Assembly: GCF_041240605.1 (NCBI RefSeq)
Contig: NZ_CP162487.1
Span: 372,001 to 436,000 of the forward strand
Origin: Xanthomonas sp. DAR 80977
GTDB lineage: Bacteria; Pseudomonadota; Gammaproteobacteria; Xanthomonadales; Xanthomonadaceae
Direction of reading: 5' to 3'
Length of the DNA stretch: 64,000 bases
Position 1 is the first letter of the stretch, and each line of letters starts with the position of its first letter. A program made the translations under genes and the position numbers. The notes beneath the pieces are model-generated. The model saw only the letters and a list, made by a program, of their open reading frames with translations, did not search any database and was not told the origin of the DNA. Shown here one piece after another: positions 32,958 to 42,088 of the stretch.

Positions 32958-35468
32958 GTGACCAAGACGCTGTTGTTCCAGCTGCACTGGCTGCTCGGCA
33001 TCAGTGCCGGGCTGGTGCTGTCGGTGATGGGCCTGAGCGGGGCCACGCTGGCGTTCGAGGACGAGATCGTGCGCTGGGCCAACCCGCCGCTGGCCGAGGT
33101 GGCCGCGCGCCACGCCGCCGGCGAGTCGCCGCTGCCGCTGGCCGAACTGGCGCGGCGCCTGGACCTGGGCGGCGCGCACCGCAGCACCCGCCTGCTGATC
33201 GACCCCACCGGCACGCGTCCGTCCAACCTGCGCCTGGCCGGCCGCGACGCCGGCCGCCTCTACTTCGATCCCTACACCGGGCAGGCCGTGCCGGAGCCGC
33301 GGCTGACCGGGCTGTTCGAATTCGTCGAGGACCTGCATCGGCGCCTGGCCGCCGGCGAACGCGGCAAGGCCGTCACCGGCGCCTGCGCGATCGCGCTGAT
33401 CTTCTTCTGCCTGTCCGGGCTTTACCTGCGCTGGCCGCGGCAGTGGTGGAGCTGGCGCGCGTGGTGGGCGGTGGAATGGAAGCGGCAGGGAAGGAGCTTC
33501 CTGTGGAGCTTGCATTCGGTGATCGGCACCTGGTGCCTGGCGATCTACCTGCTGATCGCGCTGACCGGGCTGTACTGGTCCTACGACTGGTACCGGCAAG
33601 GGCTGGTGGCGGTGCTCGGCGGCGAACGCGCCGACGAGGCCGGCGGCGGCCGCGGCGGCAAGCCGCCGGCGCTGGACTACGCGCGGCTGCAGGCCGCGCT
33701 CGACGCGGTGCCGGGCGTGCGCCGCGCCTACCTGGACCTGCGCCTGCCCGGCCGTGCCGGGCAGCCGCTGATCGCGCGTTACCTGGCGCCGGATCCGGTG
33801 CACAGCCGGGCGTTCGACGGCCTGGAGATCGATCCGCGCAGCGGCCGCATCCTGCGTCGCCTGGACTACCGGCAGCAGCCGCTGGGCCGGCAGTTGCTGA
33901 GCAGCGTGTTCGCCCTGCATACCGGCAGCTTCTTCGGCCTGGCCGGGCGCGTGGTGGTGATGCTGGCGAGCCTGTGCATGTCGCTGTTCTTCGTCACCGG
34001 CTGGCTGTTGTACCTGGACCGGCGGCGCAAGAAGCGCGCGCTGCACGATGCGCGGCGCGGCCTGGCGTCGCCCGCGCCGGCCGCCGCCGCCGAGCCGTGG
34101 CTGGTGGGCTTCGCCAGCCAGAGCGGCTTCGCCGAGCGCCTGGCCTGGCAGGCCGCCGGCCAATTGCAGGCGGCCGGGCTGCCGGTGCAGGTGCAGTCGC
34201 TGGCGCAGCTGGACGCCGCGCAGCTGCGCGGTGCGCGGCGTGCGCTGTTCGTGGTCAGCACCTTCGGCGACGGCGAGGCGCCGGACCCGGCCCGCGCCTT
34301 CGAAAAGAAGGTGCTGCGCCAGGCGCAGGCGCTGCCCGAGCTGGGCTATGCGCTGCTGGCGCTGGGCGATCGCCAGTACGCGCGCTTCTGCGGGTTCTCG
34401 CGGCGGCTGGAGCAGTGGCTGGCCGCGCAGGGCGCGCAGGCGCTGTTTCCGGCGGTGGAAGTGGACAATGCCGATCCGCAGGCGCTGGCGCAGTGGCAGC
34501 GGCAGTTGTCCGCGGTCACCGGCGTGACCGCCGCGGCGCCGGAACTGCAGGCGCCGCCGTCGCTGGAATGGCGCCTGGCCGGCCGCGCGCTGCTCAATCC
34601 CGGCAGCGCCGGTGCGCCGGTGTGGCGCATCGATCTGCTGCCGCCGGCGCAGGCGCACTGGCAGGCGGGCGACATCCTGGAGGTGCAGCCCCGCCACGCC
34701 GATGACGTCGTGCGCGCCTGGCTCGCCGCGCATGGGGTGGCCGCCGACACGCCGGTGCGCGCGGACGGCGTGGCGCTGCCGCTGCCGGCGGCGCTGGCCG
34801 ATCGCGAACTGCCGGTGCCATCCGCGCACCCGCACGATCCGCAGGCCTGGCTGGACACGCTGCCGCAGCTGCCGCTGCGCGAATACTCGATCGCCTCGGT
34901 GCCGGCCGACGGCCTGCTGCAACTGGTGGTGCGGCTGACCCGGCGCAGCGACGGCAGCGCCGGCCTGGGCTCGGGCTGGCTGTGCCTGCATGCGCCGCCG
35001 GGCGCCGTGGTGCAGGCGCGGGTGCGCGCCAACCCCGGGTTCCGCCGCCATGGCGATGCGCCGCTGCTGTTGATCGGCAACGGCACCGGCATCGCCGGCC
35101 TGCGCAGCCTGCTGCGCGAAGCCGAGCACGCCGGCGTGCATGGCCACTGGCTGCTGTTCGGCGAGCGCAACGCGGCGCACGACGCGCTGTTCGGCGCGGA
35201 GCTGCAGGCATGGCGGGACAGCGGCCACCTGCAGCGCCTGGACCTGGCGTTCTCGCGCGACCAGCCAGGCAAGGTCTACGTGCAGGACCGCCTGCGCGAT
35301 GCCGCCGACGAAGTGCGCGCCTGGCTCGCGCGCGGCGCCACGCTGCACGTCTGCGGCAGCCTGGACAGCATGGCCCGCGGCGTGGACGCGGCCTTGCGCG
35401 AGATCCTGGGCGAGGAGGCGCTGGATGCGCTCAGCGCCGAAGGGCGGTATCGGCGCGATGTGTACTGA
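32958..35468 (+). CDS. PepSY/flavodoxin/NADPH-reductase fusion (probable ferric-siderophore reductase)
   Basis: An 836-residue fusion. Residues about 1-390: PepSY-associated membrane domain with helices (FQLHWLLGISAGLVLSVMG, LIFFCLSGLYL, VVVMLASLCMSLFFVTGWL). About 410-540: flavodoxin domain (FASQSGFAERLA, STFGDGEAPD). About 555-836: ferredoxin-NADP-reductase-type domain (REYSIASVP, LLIGNGTGIAGLRSL, HVCGS). This would carry electrons from NADPH across the inner membrane to reduce ferric siderophores. A Fur-like box overlaps the promoter. GTG 32958 is the start. Length is normal for this fusion family. Confidence 0.88.
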   Translation: MTKTLLFQLHWLLGISAGLVLSVMGLSGATLAFEDEIVRWANPPLAEVAARHAAGESPLPLAELARRLDLGGAHRSTRLLIDPTGTRPSNLRLAGRDAGRLYFDPYTGQAVPEPRLTGLFEFVEDLHRRLAAGERGKAVTGACAIALIFFCLSGLYLRWPRQWWSWRAWWAVEWKRQGRSFLWSLHSVIGTWCLAIYLLIALTGLYWSYDWYRQGLVAVLGGERADEAGGGRGGKPPALDYARLQAALDAVPGVRRAYLDLRLPGRAGQPLIARYLAPDPVHSRAFDGLEIDPRSGRILRRLDYRQQPLGRQLLSSVFALHTGSFFGLAGRVVVMLASLCMSLFFVTGWLLYLDRRRKKRALHDARRGLASPAPAAAAEPWLVGFASQSGFAERLAWQAAGQLQAAGLPVQVQSLAQLDAAQLRGARRALFVVSTFGDGEAPDPARAFEKKVLRQAQALPELGYALLALGDRQYARFCGFSRRLEQWLAAQGAQALFPAVEVDNADPQALAQWQRQLSAVTGVTAAAPELQAPPSLEWRLAGRALLNPGSAGAPVWRIDLLPPAQAHWQAGDILEVQPRHADDVVRAWLAAHGVAADTPVRADGVALPLPAALADRELPVPSAHPHDPQAWLDTLPQLPLREYSIASVPADGLLQLVVRLTRRSDGSAGLGSGWLCLHAPPGAVVQARVRANPGFRRHGDAPLLLIGNGTGIAGLRSLLREAEHAGVHGHWLLFGERNAAHDALFGAELQAWRDSGHLQRLDLAFSRDQPGKVYVQDRLRDAADEVRAWLARGATLHVCGSLDSMARGVDAALREILGEEALDALSAEGRYRRDVY

Positions 35469-35551
35469 GGTGTGCCGGCGCGGCTGCAACGGTTCAGGCT
35501 GGTTTCTTGGCCTGGACCGAATCCGGTCGCGTTGTGTCCATCGCTACGCCC

Positions 35552-35625
35552 GTTGCGGCTGAAGCCGCTCCTGCAGAGAGCGGCGCGCATCTGCTGCTTT
35601 TTGTAGGAGCGGCTTCAGCCGCGAC
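35552..35625. repeat. inverted pair of GTAG-type REP elements
   Basis: Same 23-bp unit as at 29727 but in the opposite arrangement: the reverse-complement copy comes first (35552-35574, with TGC in place of TAC at its end) and the GTAG copy second (35603-35625), 28 bp apart. It lies between two convergent genes, a typical REP position. Confidence 0.8.
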
Positions 35626-35718
35626 CAACTGCATCGGCGATCATCGCAGCGACCGTTCCGGCAGCGTTGGATACGCAGATGCGGCGACCGCACTTTTCGG
35701 CAGCGACGCCATCGCCAA

Positions 35719-36618
35719 TCAGCGCACACCCGCACAATCGCCGCTGCCGCTCGCCACCGGCGCCTTCATCCGGTACAGGTCGCGCTGGCCGGCCTTCGGT
35801 GCGCGCGCGCTGCCGGCGACCAGCAGTTCTGTCGGCTTGGACACGTCCAGCACCGCACCGCGCGTATCGCCGTCGGCGCTGTTGAACGACAGCGCCAGCG
35901 GCTGCGGCTGCAGGTAGTGCCCGCCGCCGCACTGCGCCAGCAACAGCTGCGTGCCTTGCGCCTTGCGCGCCCGCGCGAACAGCAGCGCGCGGCCGTCGCC
36001 CAGCCAGGCCGCATCGGTCTCGTCGTCGGCGCTGTTAATCCCTTCCAGCGCCTGCGGCTGGGCGAAGGCCTGGCCTTGCAGTTGTGCCACGAACAGGTCC
36101 AGGCCGCCGGCGCCGCCGTGGCCGTCGCTGGCGAACAGTAGCCGGGTGCCGTCCAGCGACAGCGCCGGCGCGCGCTCGTCGCCGCGCGAATTCACCGCCG
36201 CGCCCAGGTTCTGCGGCGGGCCGTAGCGGCCGTCGGCCAGCAGCGCGGCGCGGTACAGGTCGCTGCCGCCGTGGCCGCCGGGCCGGTCGGAGGCGAAGTA
36301 CAGCCAGTGCCCGTCGGCGCTGAAGAACGGGTCGGTGTCGGCGCTGGCCGAGTTCAGCGGCGCCGGCAACGGTTGCGGGTCGGCCCAGCGGCCATCGCGC
36401 AGCGTGGCCTGCCACAGGTCGCCGCCGCCGGGCCCGCCGGCGCGGTCGGGGCTGGCCCAGACGATGCGCTGGCCGTCCGCGGAAACGCTGGCGCGGGTCT
36501 CGTCGGCCTTGGTCGAGACCACGCCCATGCCCTCGATGCCGAACTCGGAAAGCGCGAACGCCGACGGCGCGCAGAGTAAACTCGCGGCCAGCGCGAGCGG
36601 CAGGGCGGGGGTCCGCAT
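35719..36618 (-). CDS. exported PD40/WD40-like beta-propeller protein
   Basis: A 299-residue protein with a signal peptide ([13 protein letters not shown]). Repeats of the PD40 type are evident: [38 protein letters not shown] and a degenerate [17 protein letters not shown]. Such propellers occur in TolB-like periplasmic proteins. ATG 36618 chosen to begin the signal peptide. Divergent from aroE across 52 bp. Confidence 0.85.
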   Translation of the reverse strand: MRTPALPLALAASLLCAPSAFALSEFGIEGMGVVSTKADETRASVSADGQRIVWASPDRAGGPGGGDLWQATLRDGRWADPQPLPAPLNSASADTDPFFSADGHWLYFASDRPGGHGGSDLYRAALLADGRYGPPQNLGAAVNSRGDERAPALSLDGTRLLFASDGHGGAGGLDLFVAQLQGQAFAQPQALEGINSADDETDAAWLGDGRALLFARARKAQGTQLLLAQCGGGHYLQPQPLALSFNSADGDTRGAVLDVSKPTELLVAGSARAPKAGQRDLYRMKAPVASGSGDCAGVR

Positions 36619-36670
36619 GTCGGATTCCTTCGGATGTCGCGACCAGTCTAAAACAACCAACGAGCGTTCC

Positions 36671-37519
36671 ATGCCCACATCCCGCTATGCCGTGTTCGGC
36701 CATCCCGTCACCCACTCGCTGTCGCCGCGCATCCATGCCGACTTCGCCAAGCAGACCGGCATCGCCCTGCAGTACGACGCGATCGACGCGCTGCCGGACG
36801 GCTTCGCGGCAGCGCTGGCGGCGTTTGCCGCCGCGGGCGGCGTCGGCGCCAACGTGACCCTGCCGTTGAAGGAAGCCGCGTATGCGCTCAGCGTGATCCA
36901 CAGCGAGCGCGCGCAGCGCGCCGGGGCGGTCAATACGCTCAGCTTCCGCGACGGGCAGTGGCACGGCGACAACACCGACGGCGCCGGCCTGGTGCGCGAC
37001 CTGACCGGGCGCAACGGCCTGGACCTGCGCGGCCGCCGCGCGTTGCTGCTCGGCGCCGGCGGCGCCGCGCGCGGCGTGGCGCCGGCGCTGCTGGAGGCCG
37101 GCGTGCAGCAGTTGCTGATCGTCAACCGTTCGCCCGAGCGCGCCGACGCGCTGGTGGACGCGCTGGGCGATCCGGCGCGCGCCATCTCCCGCTACTGGGA
37201 GGACCTGCGCGAGCAGGGCGACTTCGAACTGATCGTCAACGCCACCGCCGCCGGTCGCGACGACAGCGCGGGCTTCTCGCTGCCGCTGTCGCTGGTCAAC
37301 AGCATGACCCTGGCGGTGGACCTGAACTACGGCGAAGTCGCGATCCCGTTCCTGGCCTGGGCGCGCGCGGCGCATTGCCGCGACACCGTGGACGGCCTGG
37401 GCATGCTGGTCGAGCAGGCGGCGGAGAGCTTCGAGCGCTGGCATGGCGTGCGCCCGGACACCGATCCGGTCTACGCCGCGCTGCGCGCGCGCGACGCAGT
37501 GCTGGTCAGCGCCGACTGA
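36671..37519 (+). CDS. aroE: shikimate 5-dehydrogenase
   Basis: A 282-residue enzyme reducing 3-dehydroshikimate to shikimate with NADPH in aromatic amino acid synthesis. Visible are the substrate loop [12 protein letters not shown], catalytic Lys in TLPLKEAA, Asp in GDNTDGAGL, and the NADP motif [10 protein letters not shown]. Length is standard. ATG 36671 agrees with family starts. Two small membrane genes follow. Confidence 0.96.
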   Translation: MPTSRYAVFGHPVTHSLSPRIHADFAKQTGIALQYDAIDALPDGFAAALAAFAAAGGVGANVTLPLKEAAYALSVIHSERAQRAGAVNTLSFRDGQWHGDNTDGAGLVRDLTGRNGLDLRGRRALLLGAGGAARGVAPALLEAGVQQLLIVNRSPERADALVDALGDPARAISRYWEDLREQGDFELIVNATAAGRDDSAGFSLPLSLVNSMTLAVDLNYGEVAIPFLAWARAAHCRDTVDGLGMLVEQAAESFERWHGVRPDTDPVYAALRARDAVLVSAD

Positions 37520-37564
37520 CCCCGGCGCCGCGGCGCTTCCTTTCGTAGCTCGATGGAGATTGCC

Positions 37565-37891
37565 ATGGACGATGGATTCGTGATGCAGCTGTTGACCACG
37601 GTGGGCTTCCAGCTGCCGATCCTGATCGTGCTCGGCACCGGCCTGGTGCTGCTGGCCACGCGCCGTCCCGGCCGCGCGCGCACGCTGGGCCTGTGGGGAT
37701 TGAGCCTGCTGCTGCTCGGCGGGCTGTGCGGCACGGTGACCTCGCTGCTGCCGATGTGGGTCATCGCGCAGGGCGGCAGCTTCTCCAGCTACGCGGTCTG
37801 GTACGGCATCCTGCAGGCGGTGTTCACCCTGCTGCATGCGGTGGCGATGCTGCTGGTGGTGCTGGCGTTGCGGCTCGCCTTGCCGCGCTAG
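37565..37891 (+). CDS. small membrane protein (paralogue 1)
   Basis: A 108-residue protein with three or four helices. It is similar in length and layout to the next gene (37971): both have a first helix, then a basic turn (RRPGRARTLGLWGLSLLLLG here; APGRPRTLLQWGLVVLLAN there) and more helices. ATG 37565 is preferred to 37553. Function unknown. Confidence 0.68.
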   Translation: MDDGFVMQLLTTVGFQLPILIVLGTGLVLLATRRPGRARTLGLWGLSLLLLGGLCGTVTSLLPMWVIAQGGSFSSYAVWYGILQAVFTLLHAVAMLLVVLALRLALPR

Positions 37892-37970
37892 GCGCGTCGT
37901 CGGCATTGGACGCTGCAGCGGTTGGCGCTGTTACCATCCGTCGGCGCCTACCGTAGCCGGAACGATCCCG

Positions 37971-38321
37971 ATGCGCCTTGACCATTTCGTGGATTTTGCG
38001 CTGCTGGCCGGCAGCGTCGGCCTGGCCGTGAAGTTCGGCATCCTGCTGCTCGGGTTCCTGCTGCTGTTGCGCTGCGCACCCGGTCGCCCGCGTACCCTGT
38101 TGCAATGGGGATTGGTGGTGCTGCTGGCCAACGTGCTGCTGCCGCTGTTTCTGGTGGCAGTGGTGGCCCTGGTGCGGCTGATCACCGGTTTCTCCGGCGA
38201 CATGTGGGCGGACACGGCGATCAAGCTGCTGCAGGACGTGCTGTTCGCGATCGGCGTGGCGCTGCTGCTGCAGGCCTTGTGGCTGACCTTGCCGCGCAAG
38301 CGCGCGGCGGCGCCGGACTGA
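37971..38321 (+). CDS. small membrane protein (paralogue 2)
   Basis: A 116-residue membrane protein resembling the preceding gene product in helix layout and in the PGR-x-RTL turn, so the pair likely arose by tandem duplication. It ends with a basic tail (PRKRAAAPD). 79 bp separate the two genes and 60 bp separate it from dinG. Function unknown. Confidence 0.68.
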   Translation: MRLDHFVDFALLAGSVGLAVKFGILLLGFLLLLRCAPGRPRTLLQWGLVVLLANVLLPLFLVAVVALVRLITGFSGDMWADTAIKLLQDVLFAIGVALLLQALWLTLPRKRAAAPD

Positions 38322-38381
38322 CCGAGCGGCAGATGCACGCCGGGTCGCGATGGCTGCGACCAGACGTGAGAAAATGCCGGC

Positions 38382-40511
38382 ATGAACGATGACGCCACAG
38401 CGGCCGCGGCCCGCGCCGCCGACAAGCCCCAGCGCGAGCTGACCGAGCCGCTGAAACTGGCGATCCGCGACGCCTACACCAAGCTGCAGGCCAACACCCC
38501 CGGTTTCCGCGTGCGCCGCGCGCAGAGCCAGATGATCGGGGTGGTGTCGCGCGCGCTGGGCACCTCCGGCGGGGTCGGCGTGGCCGAGGCGCCGACCGGG
38601 GTCGGCAAGAGCCTGGGCTATCTCACCGCCGGCGTGCCGATCGCGCTGGCCAGCAAGAAGAAGCTGGTCATCAGCACCGGCACCGTGGCGCTGCAGTCGC
38701 AGCTGGTGGAGCGCGACATCCCCGCCTTCCTCAAGGCCACCGGCATCGAGGCGACGGTGGCGCTGGCCAAGGGCCGCACCCGCTACCTGTGCGCGCGCAA
38801 CGTCGCCGAGCTGCATGGCGAAGCCGCGCAGAACAGCATGTTCGAGGACGAGGCGCCGCTGTACGACCGCCCGCTGAGCCCTGCCGAGGCCGAGCAGGCG
38901 CGCGCGCTGGCCAAGGCCTACGCCGACAAGACCTGGAACGGCGACCTGGATACCGCGCCGGAGCCGATCCCGGCGTCGCTGCGCGCGCGCATCACCACCA
39001 ACGCCGCCGGCTGCGCCGGGCGCCGCTGCTCGTTCGCGGTGCAATGCCCGGTGCTGAAGGCGCGCAGCGACGTGCGCGAGGCGCAGATCGTGGTCACCAA
39101 CCACGCGCTGCTGCTGTCGGCGCTGGCGCTGGGCGACAGCGACAACGGCCAGCCGCTGATCGCACCGCCGGCGGACATGCTGCTGGTGCTCGACGAAGGC
39201 CACCACATCGCCGGCGTCGCCATCGACCAGGGCGCGGCCAACCTGGCGCTGGACGACATGGCGCGGCGCACCGGGCGGCTGCAGGCGCTGGTCGGCGCCG
39301 CCTACCGGCTGGCCGACAAGGACACCATCGGCAACCAGCTGCCGAACGAGGCGGTCGAGCTGGCGACGCGGGTCAGCAAGGGGCTGAAGGCGTTCCGCGC
39401 CGAGATCGAGCGCGCCTGGGTGCCGGACCCGGGCCAGGAGGAGCCGATGTGGCGCGCGCCCAACGGGCGCCTGCCCGAGGACTGGAAGCCGCTCATCGAT
39501 GCGCAGGCGCAGGACACCGCCGCGCTGCTCAACTGGGTGCAGGCCGCGCATCAACTGGTGGCCAAGTCCAAGCAGGAGGATGCGGCCAAGGAGCGCCTGC
39601 AGCGCAGCCTGGGCATGGCCCTGGAGATGGTCGAACAACAGTACGCGCTGTGGCTGGGCTGGCGCCGCGAGGACCAGGACGGGCAGGCGCCGATGGCGCG
39701 CTGGATCACCGCCTCGCGCGATGCCGACCTGGTCTGCCATTGCTCGCCGGTGTCGGCCGCGCAGGTGCTGCGCGCGCTGCTGTGGAGCGAAGTGGACTCG
39801 GCGGTGCTGACCTCGGCCACGCTGACCGGCGGCGGCGACTTCCAGGCGCTGGCGATCGACAACGGCCTGCCCGCGCATGCCGAGATGGTGTCGCTGTCCT
39901 CGCCGTTCGACCTGCCCAACCAGGCCGAACTGATCGTGCCGAAATTCCCGGTGGCGCCGGACGACCGCGAGGGCCATCCGCGCGAGGTCGCGCGCTACCT
40001 GGTCAAGGAGCTGGACTGGGGCAAGGGCTCGATCGTGCTGTTCACCTCGCGCTGGAAGATGCTCAAGGTCGCCGACCTGTTGCCGATCGCGCAGCGCAAC
40101 CGGGTGCTGGTGCAGGGCGAGGGCTCCAAGTCGCAGATGATCGGCGAGCACATGCGCCGCATCGGCGCCGGCGAAGGCTCGGTGCTGTTCGGCCTGAATT
40201 CCTTCGGCGAAGGCCTGGACCTGCCAGGCGAGGCCTGCACCACCGTGGTCATCACCCAGGTGCCGTTCGCGGTGCCGACCGACCCGCAGACCGCCACCCT
40301 CGGCGAGTGGTTCGAAAGCCGCGGCCTCAACGCCTTCAACCTGATCGCGGTGCCGCACGCGCTGCGCACGCTGACCCAGTTCGCCGGGCGCCTGATCCGC
40401 AGTTCCAGCGACCACGGCCGGGTCATCATTCTCGACTCGCGCCTGCTGACCAAGCGCTACGGCAAGCGCATCATCGATGCGCTGCCGCCGTTCAAGCGGG
40501 TGATCGGCTAG
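38382..40511 (+). CDS. dinG: ATP-dependent DNA helicase DinG-like
   Basis: A 709-residue superfamily 2 helicase. Walker A is in EAPTGVGKS (about residue 70), the DEAH-like box is VLDEGHHIAG, and four Cys for an iron-sulfur cluster are seen in RYLCARN and AGCAGRRCSFAVQC. Helicase C-terminal motifs FGEGLDLPG and QFAGRLIRS are intact. DinG unwinds DNA 5' to 3' and removes R-loops and blocked forks. Length is normal. Confidence 0.95.
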   Translation: MNDDATAAAARAADKPQRELTEPLKLAIRDAYTKLQANTPGFRVRRAQSQMIGVVSRALGTSGGVGVAEAPTGVGKSLGYLTAGVPIALASKKKLVISTGTVALQSQLVERDIPAFLKATGIEATVALAKGRTRYLCARNVAELHGEAAQNSMFEDEAPLYDRPLSPAEAEQARALAKAYADKTWNGDLDTAPEPIPASLRARITTNAAGCAGRRCSFAVQCPVLKARSDVREAQIVVTNHALLLSALALGDSDNGQPLIAPPADMLLVLDEGHHIAGVAIDQGAANLALDDMARRTGRLQALVGAAYRLADKDTIGNQLPNEAVELATRVSKGLKAFRAEIERAWVPDPGQEEPMWRAPNGRLPEDWKPLIDAQAQDTAALLNWVQAAHQLVAKSKQEDAAKERLQRSLGMALEMVEQQYALWLGWRREDQDGQAPMARWITASRDADLVCHCSPVSAAQVLRALLWSEVDSAVLTSATLTGGGDFQALAIDNGLPAHAEMVSLSSPFDLPNQAELIVPKFPVAPDDREGHPREVARYLVKELDWGKGSIVLFTSRWKMLKVADLLPIAQRNRVLVQGEGSKSQMIGEHMRRIGAGEGSVLFGLNSFGEGLDLPGEACTTVVITQVPFAVPTDPQTATLGEWFESRGLNAFNLIAVPHALRTLTQFAGRLIRSSSDHGRVIILDSRLLTKRYGKRIIDALPPFKRVIG

Positions 40512-40529
40512 CGATCGCGCCGGCCGGCG

Positions 40530-41795
40530 CTATGGCGTCTGCTGCAGGCTGTACAGCAAGGTGCCGTAGCCGAGCTGGTCGTAGCCGCCGCTGTTGGGGC
40601 CGTAGTCGCCGCCGCCGCCTTCGGCGCGGACCTTGGCGGCGAATCTGGTCAGGTACGGCGCTTTCATGCCTTTCAGCACCACGTAGTGGTTGTACAGCAG
40701 TTCCCACTCCGGGCGCAGCGTGCCGCGCCCGTTCGGCGAGAGCGTCGTCTGCGTGACATCGCTGTTGCTGTAGGTGGTGTACGGCAGCACCAGGGTGTCG
40801 TCGCAGCGATCGCCATCGGTGTCGCAGACGTTGTAGGCGGCCACGTACTCGGCGCCCTTGAGCACGCGGTTGTCGTCGTAGCCGAACAGGTCGTCGCCCT
40901 GGCTCCAGGCCATCTGGCACAGCGAACCGAGCAGGGCGATCACCAGCGTGGCATGGCCCTGGTCGCGCCCACTCTCCTGCACCTGGCCCATGCCCTGCGC
41001 CGGATACAGCTTCCAGATCGCCTTGGCCAGGCTGCCGTTGCCGGCGCCGTGCTCGAAGTAGTCGATCGCCTCGTCGTACAGATCCGCGCGGTCGGTGAGC
41101 ACGCCGATGGCGAGGATGGCATTGAGTTGCGCCAGATCCCAGTTCGCCCAGTAGTGGTCGATCTGCGCATTGTTGTGGCGGACCAGGAAGTCGTGATTGA
41201 TCGGATAGAACACGTCCAGCATCATCTGCTTGAAGCGATTGAAGTCGTCCCTGTTCCAGCCGGTGTAGTCGCGCATCAGCTCGCCGGCATTGGCGAATTG
41301 GTAGCCGTAGATGCCGGCGGCCAGCGCTGCGTCGCTGGTTCCGCGGATCGCGGTGAGCTTGCCCGACCAGGCGTTCATGATCTCCACCGCCTTGTCGGCA
41401 TAGCGGCTGTCGCCGCCGAGCTTCCAGCGCAGCGCCAATGCATAGGTGGCCGCGGCATCCCGGTACAGCTGCGCGTAGTTCTCCGGGTGCTGGCCGTCGT
41501 AGCCGCGGTAGACGATCTCCGCAGGGCGCGGCTTCCAGTCCAGCGAGGCATGCGGGTTGGCGGTCAGCCGTTCCCATCCCGCCTGCCAAGGTGCGGCGGA
41601 GACGCTGAGTCTTTCCTGGATCCGGGCCAGATCCTGTGCGCTGTGCAGCAAGCCGGGATGCGCGAAGCTGCGCGTCGCCGTGGCCGCCTCGGCGAGGAAG
41701 GCGGCCATGCACAGCAGCAACAGCGCGATCCAGCGCAGCGCGCCGCGTGCGCCCGAGCGGCGCGTTTCTGCAGGCACGGTCGTGGGGTCATGCAT
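40530..41795 (-). CDS. alginate lyase family protein
   Basis: A 421-residue exported protein with a signal peptide or anchor (WIALLLLCMAAFLAEAA). It matches the alginate lyase superfamily (alpha/alpha toroid) with RHNNAQIDHYWANWDLAQ, holding the Asn-His type active region, and SGRDQGHATLVIALLG. It probably cleaves a uronic-acid-containing polysaccharide in the periplasm. ATG 41795 follows GGAGAGATCCG. Convergent with dinG, divergent from the catalase. Confidence 0.87.
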   Translation of the reverse strand: MHDPTTVPAETRRSGARGALRWIALLLLCMAAFLAEAATATRSFAHPGLLHSAQDLARIQERLSVSAAPWQAGWERLTANPHASLDWKPRPAEIVYRGYDGQHPENYAQLYRDAAATYALALRWKLGGDSRYADKAVEIMNAWSGKLTAIRGTSDAALAAGIYGYQFANAGELMRDYTGWNRDDFNRFKQMMLDVFYPINHDFLVRHNNAQIDHYWANWDLAQLNAILAIGVLTDRADLYDEAIDYFEHGAGNGSLAKAIWKLYPAQGMGQVQESGRDQGHATLVIALLGSLCQMAWSQGDDLFGYDDNRVLKGAEYVAAYNVCDTDGDRCDDTLVLPYTTYSNSDVTQTTLSPNGRGTLRPEWELLYNHYVVLKGMKAPYLTRFAAKVRAEGGGGDYGPNSGGYDQLGYGTLLYSLQQTP

Positions 41796-41995
41796 CGGAT
41801 CTCTCCTGGGTTGGCGGCGGCGCGCGATGCGCGCAGTGCAGCTGCGCTCGGCGCGAACGGCACGGCAGCTTCGCCGGCAGCGTCTACATTTTGATGTCGG
41901 TTTTCCGTTGCCGGCTTGCGCATGCGCTGTGTGTCGTCGAACTTGCAATGCATCGCCCACGCCATCGGAGACCGCAATCACATCGCCGGCGCCGC

Positions 41996-42032
41996 ATCTG
42001 CGGTGCCTATCGCTTCCATAGCAACTAACGAA
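41996..42032. promoter_or_regulatory. candidate OxyR site upstream of catalase
   Basis: CTAT-N7-ATAG at 42007-42021 matches the central part of the OxyR consensus (ATAG...CTAT-N7-ATAG...CTAT). The outer quarter sites are degenerate. It lies about 70 bp before the catalase start, in a 293-bp intergenic region that otherwise shows nothing definite. Confidence 0.45.
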
Positions 42033-42088
42033 TTCTCCGCGCACGGCGCTACCGCCATCATTCAGCTCCCTCAACACGAGCTGACGCC

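Noticed and set aside
32775..35489. A 904-residue open frame on the minus strand
   Set aside because: Opposite the PepSY/flavodoxin reductase, whose domains are clear; composition is that of a shadow.
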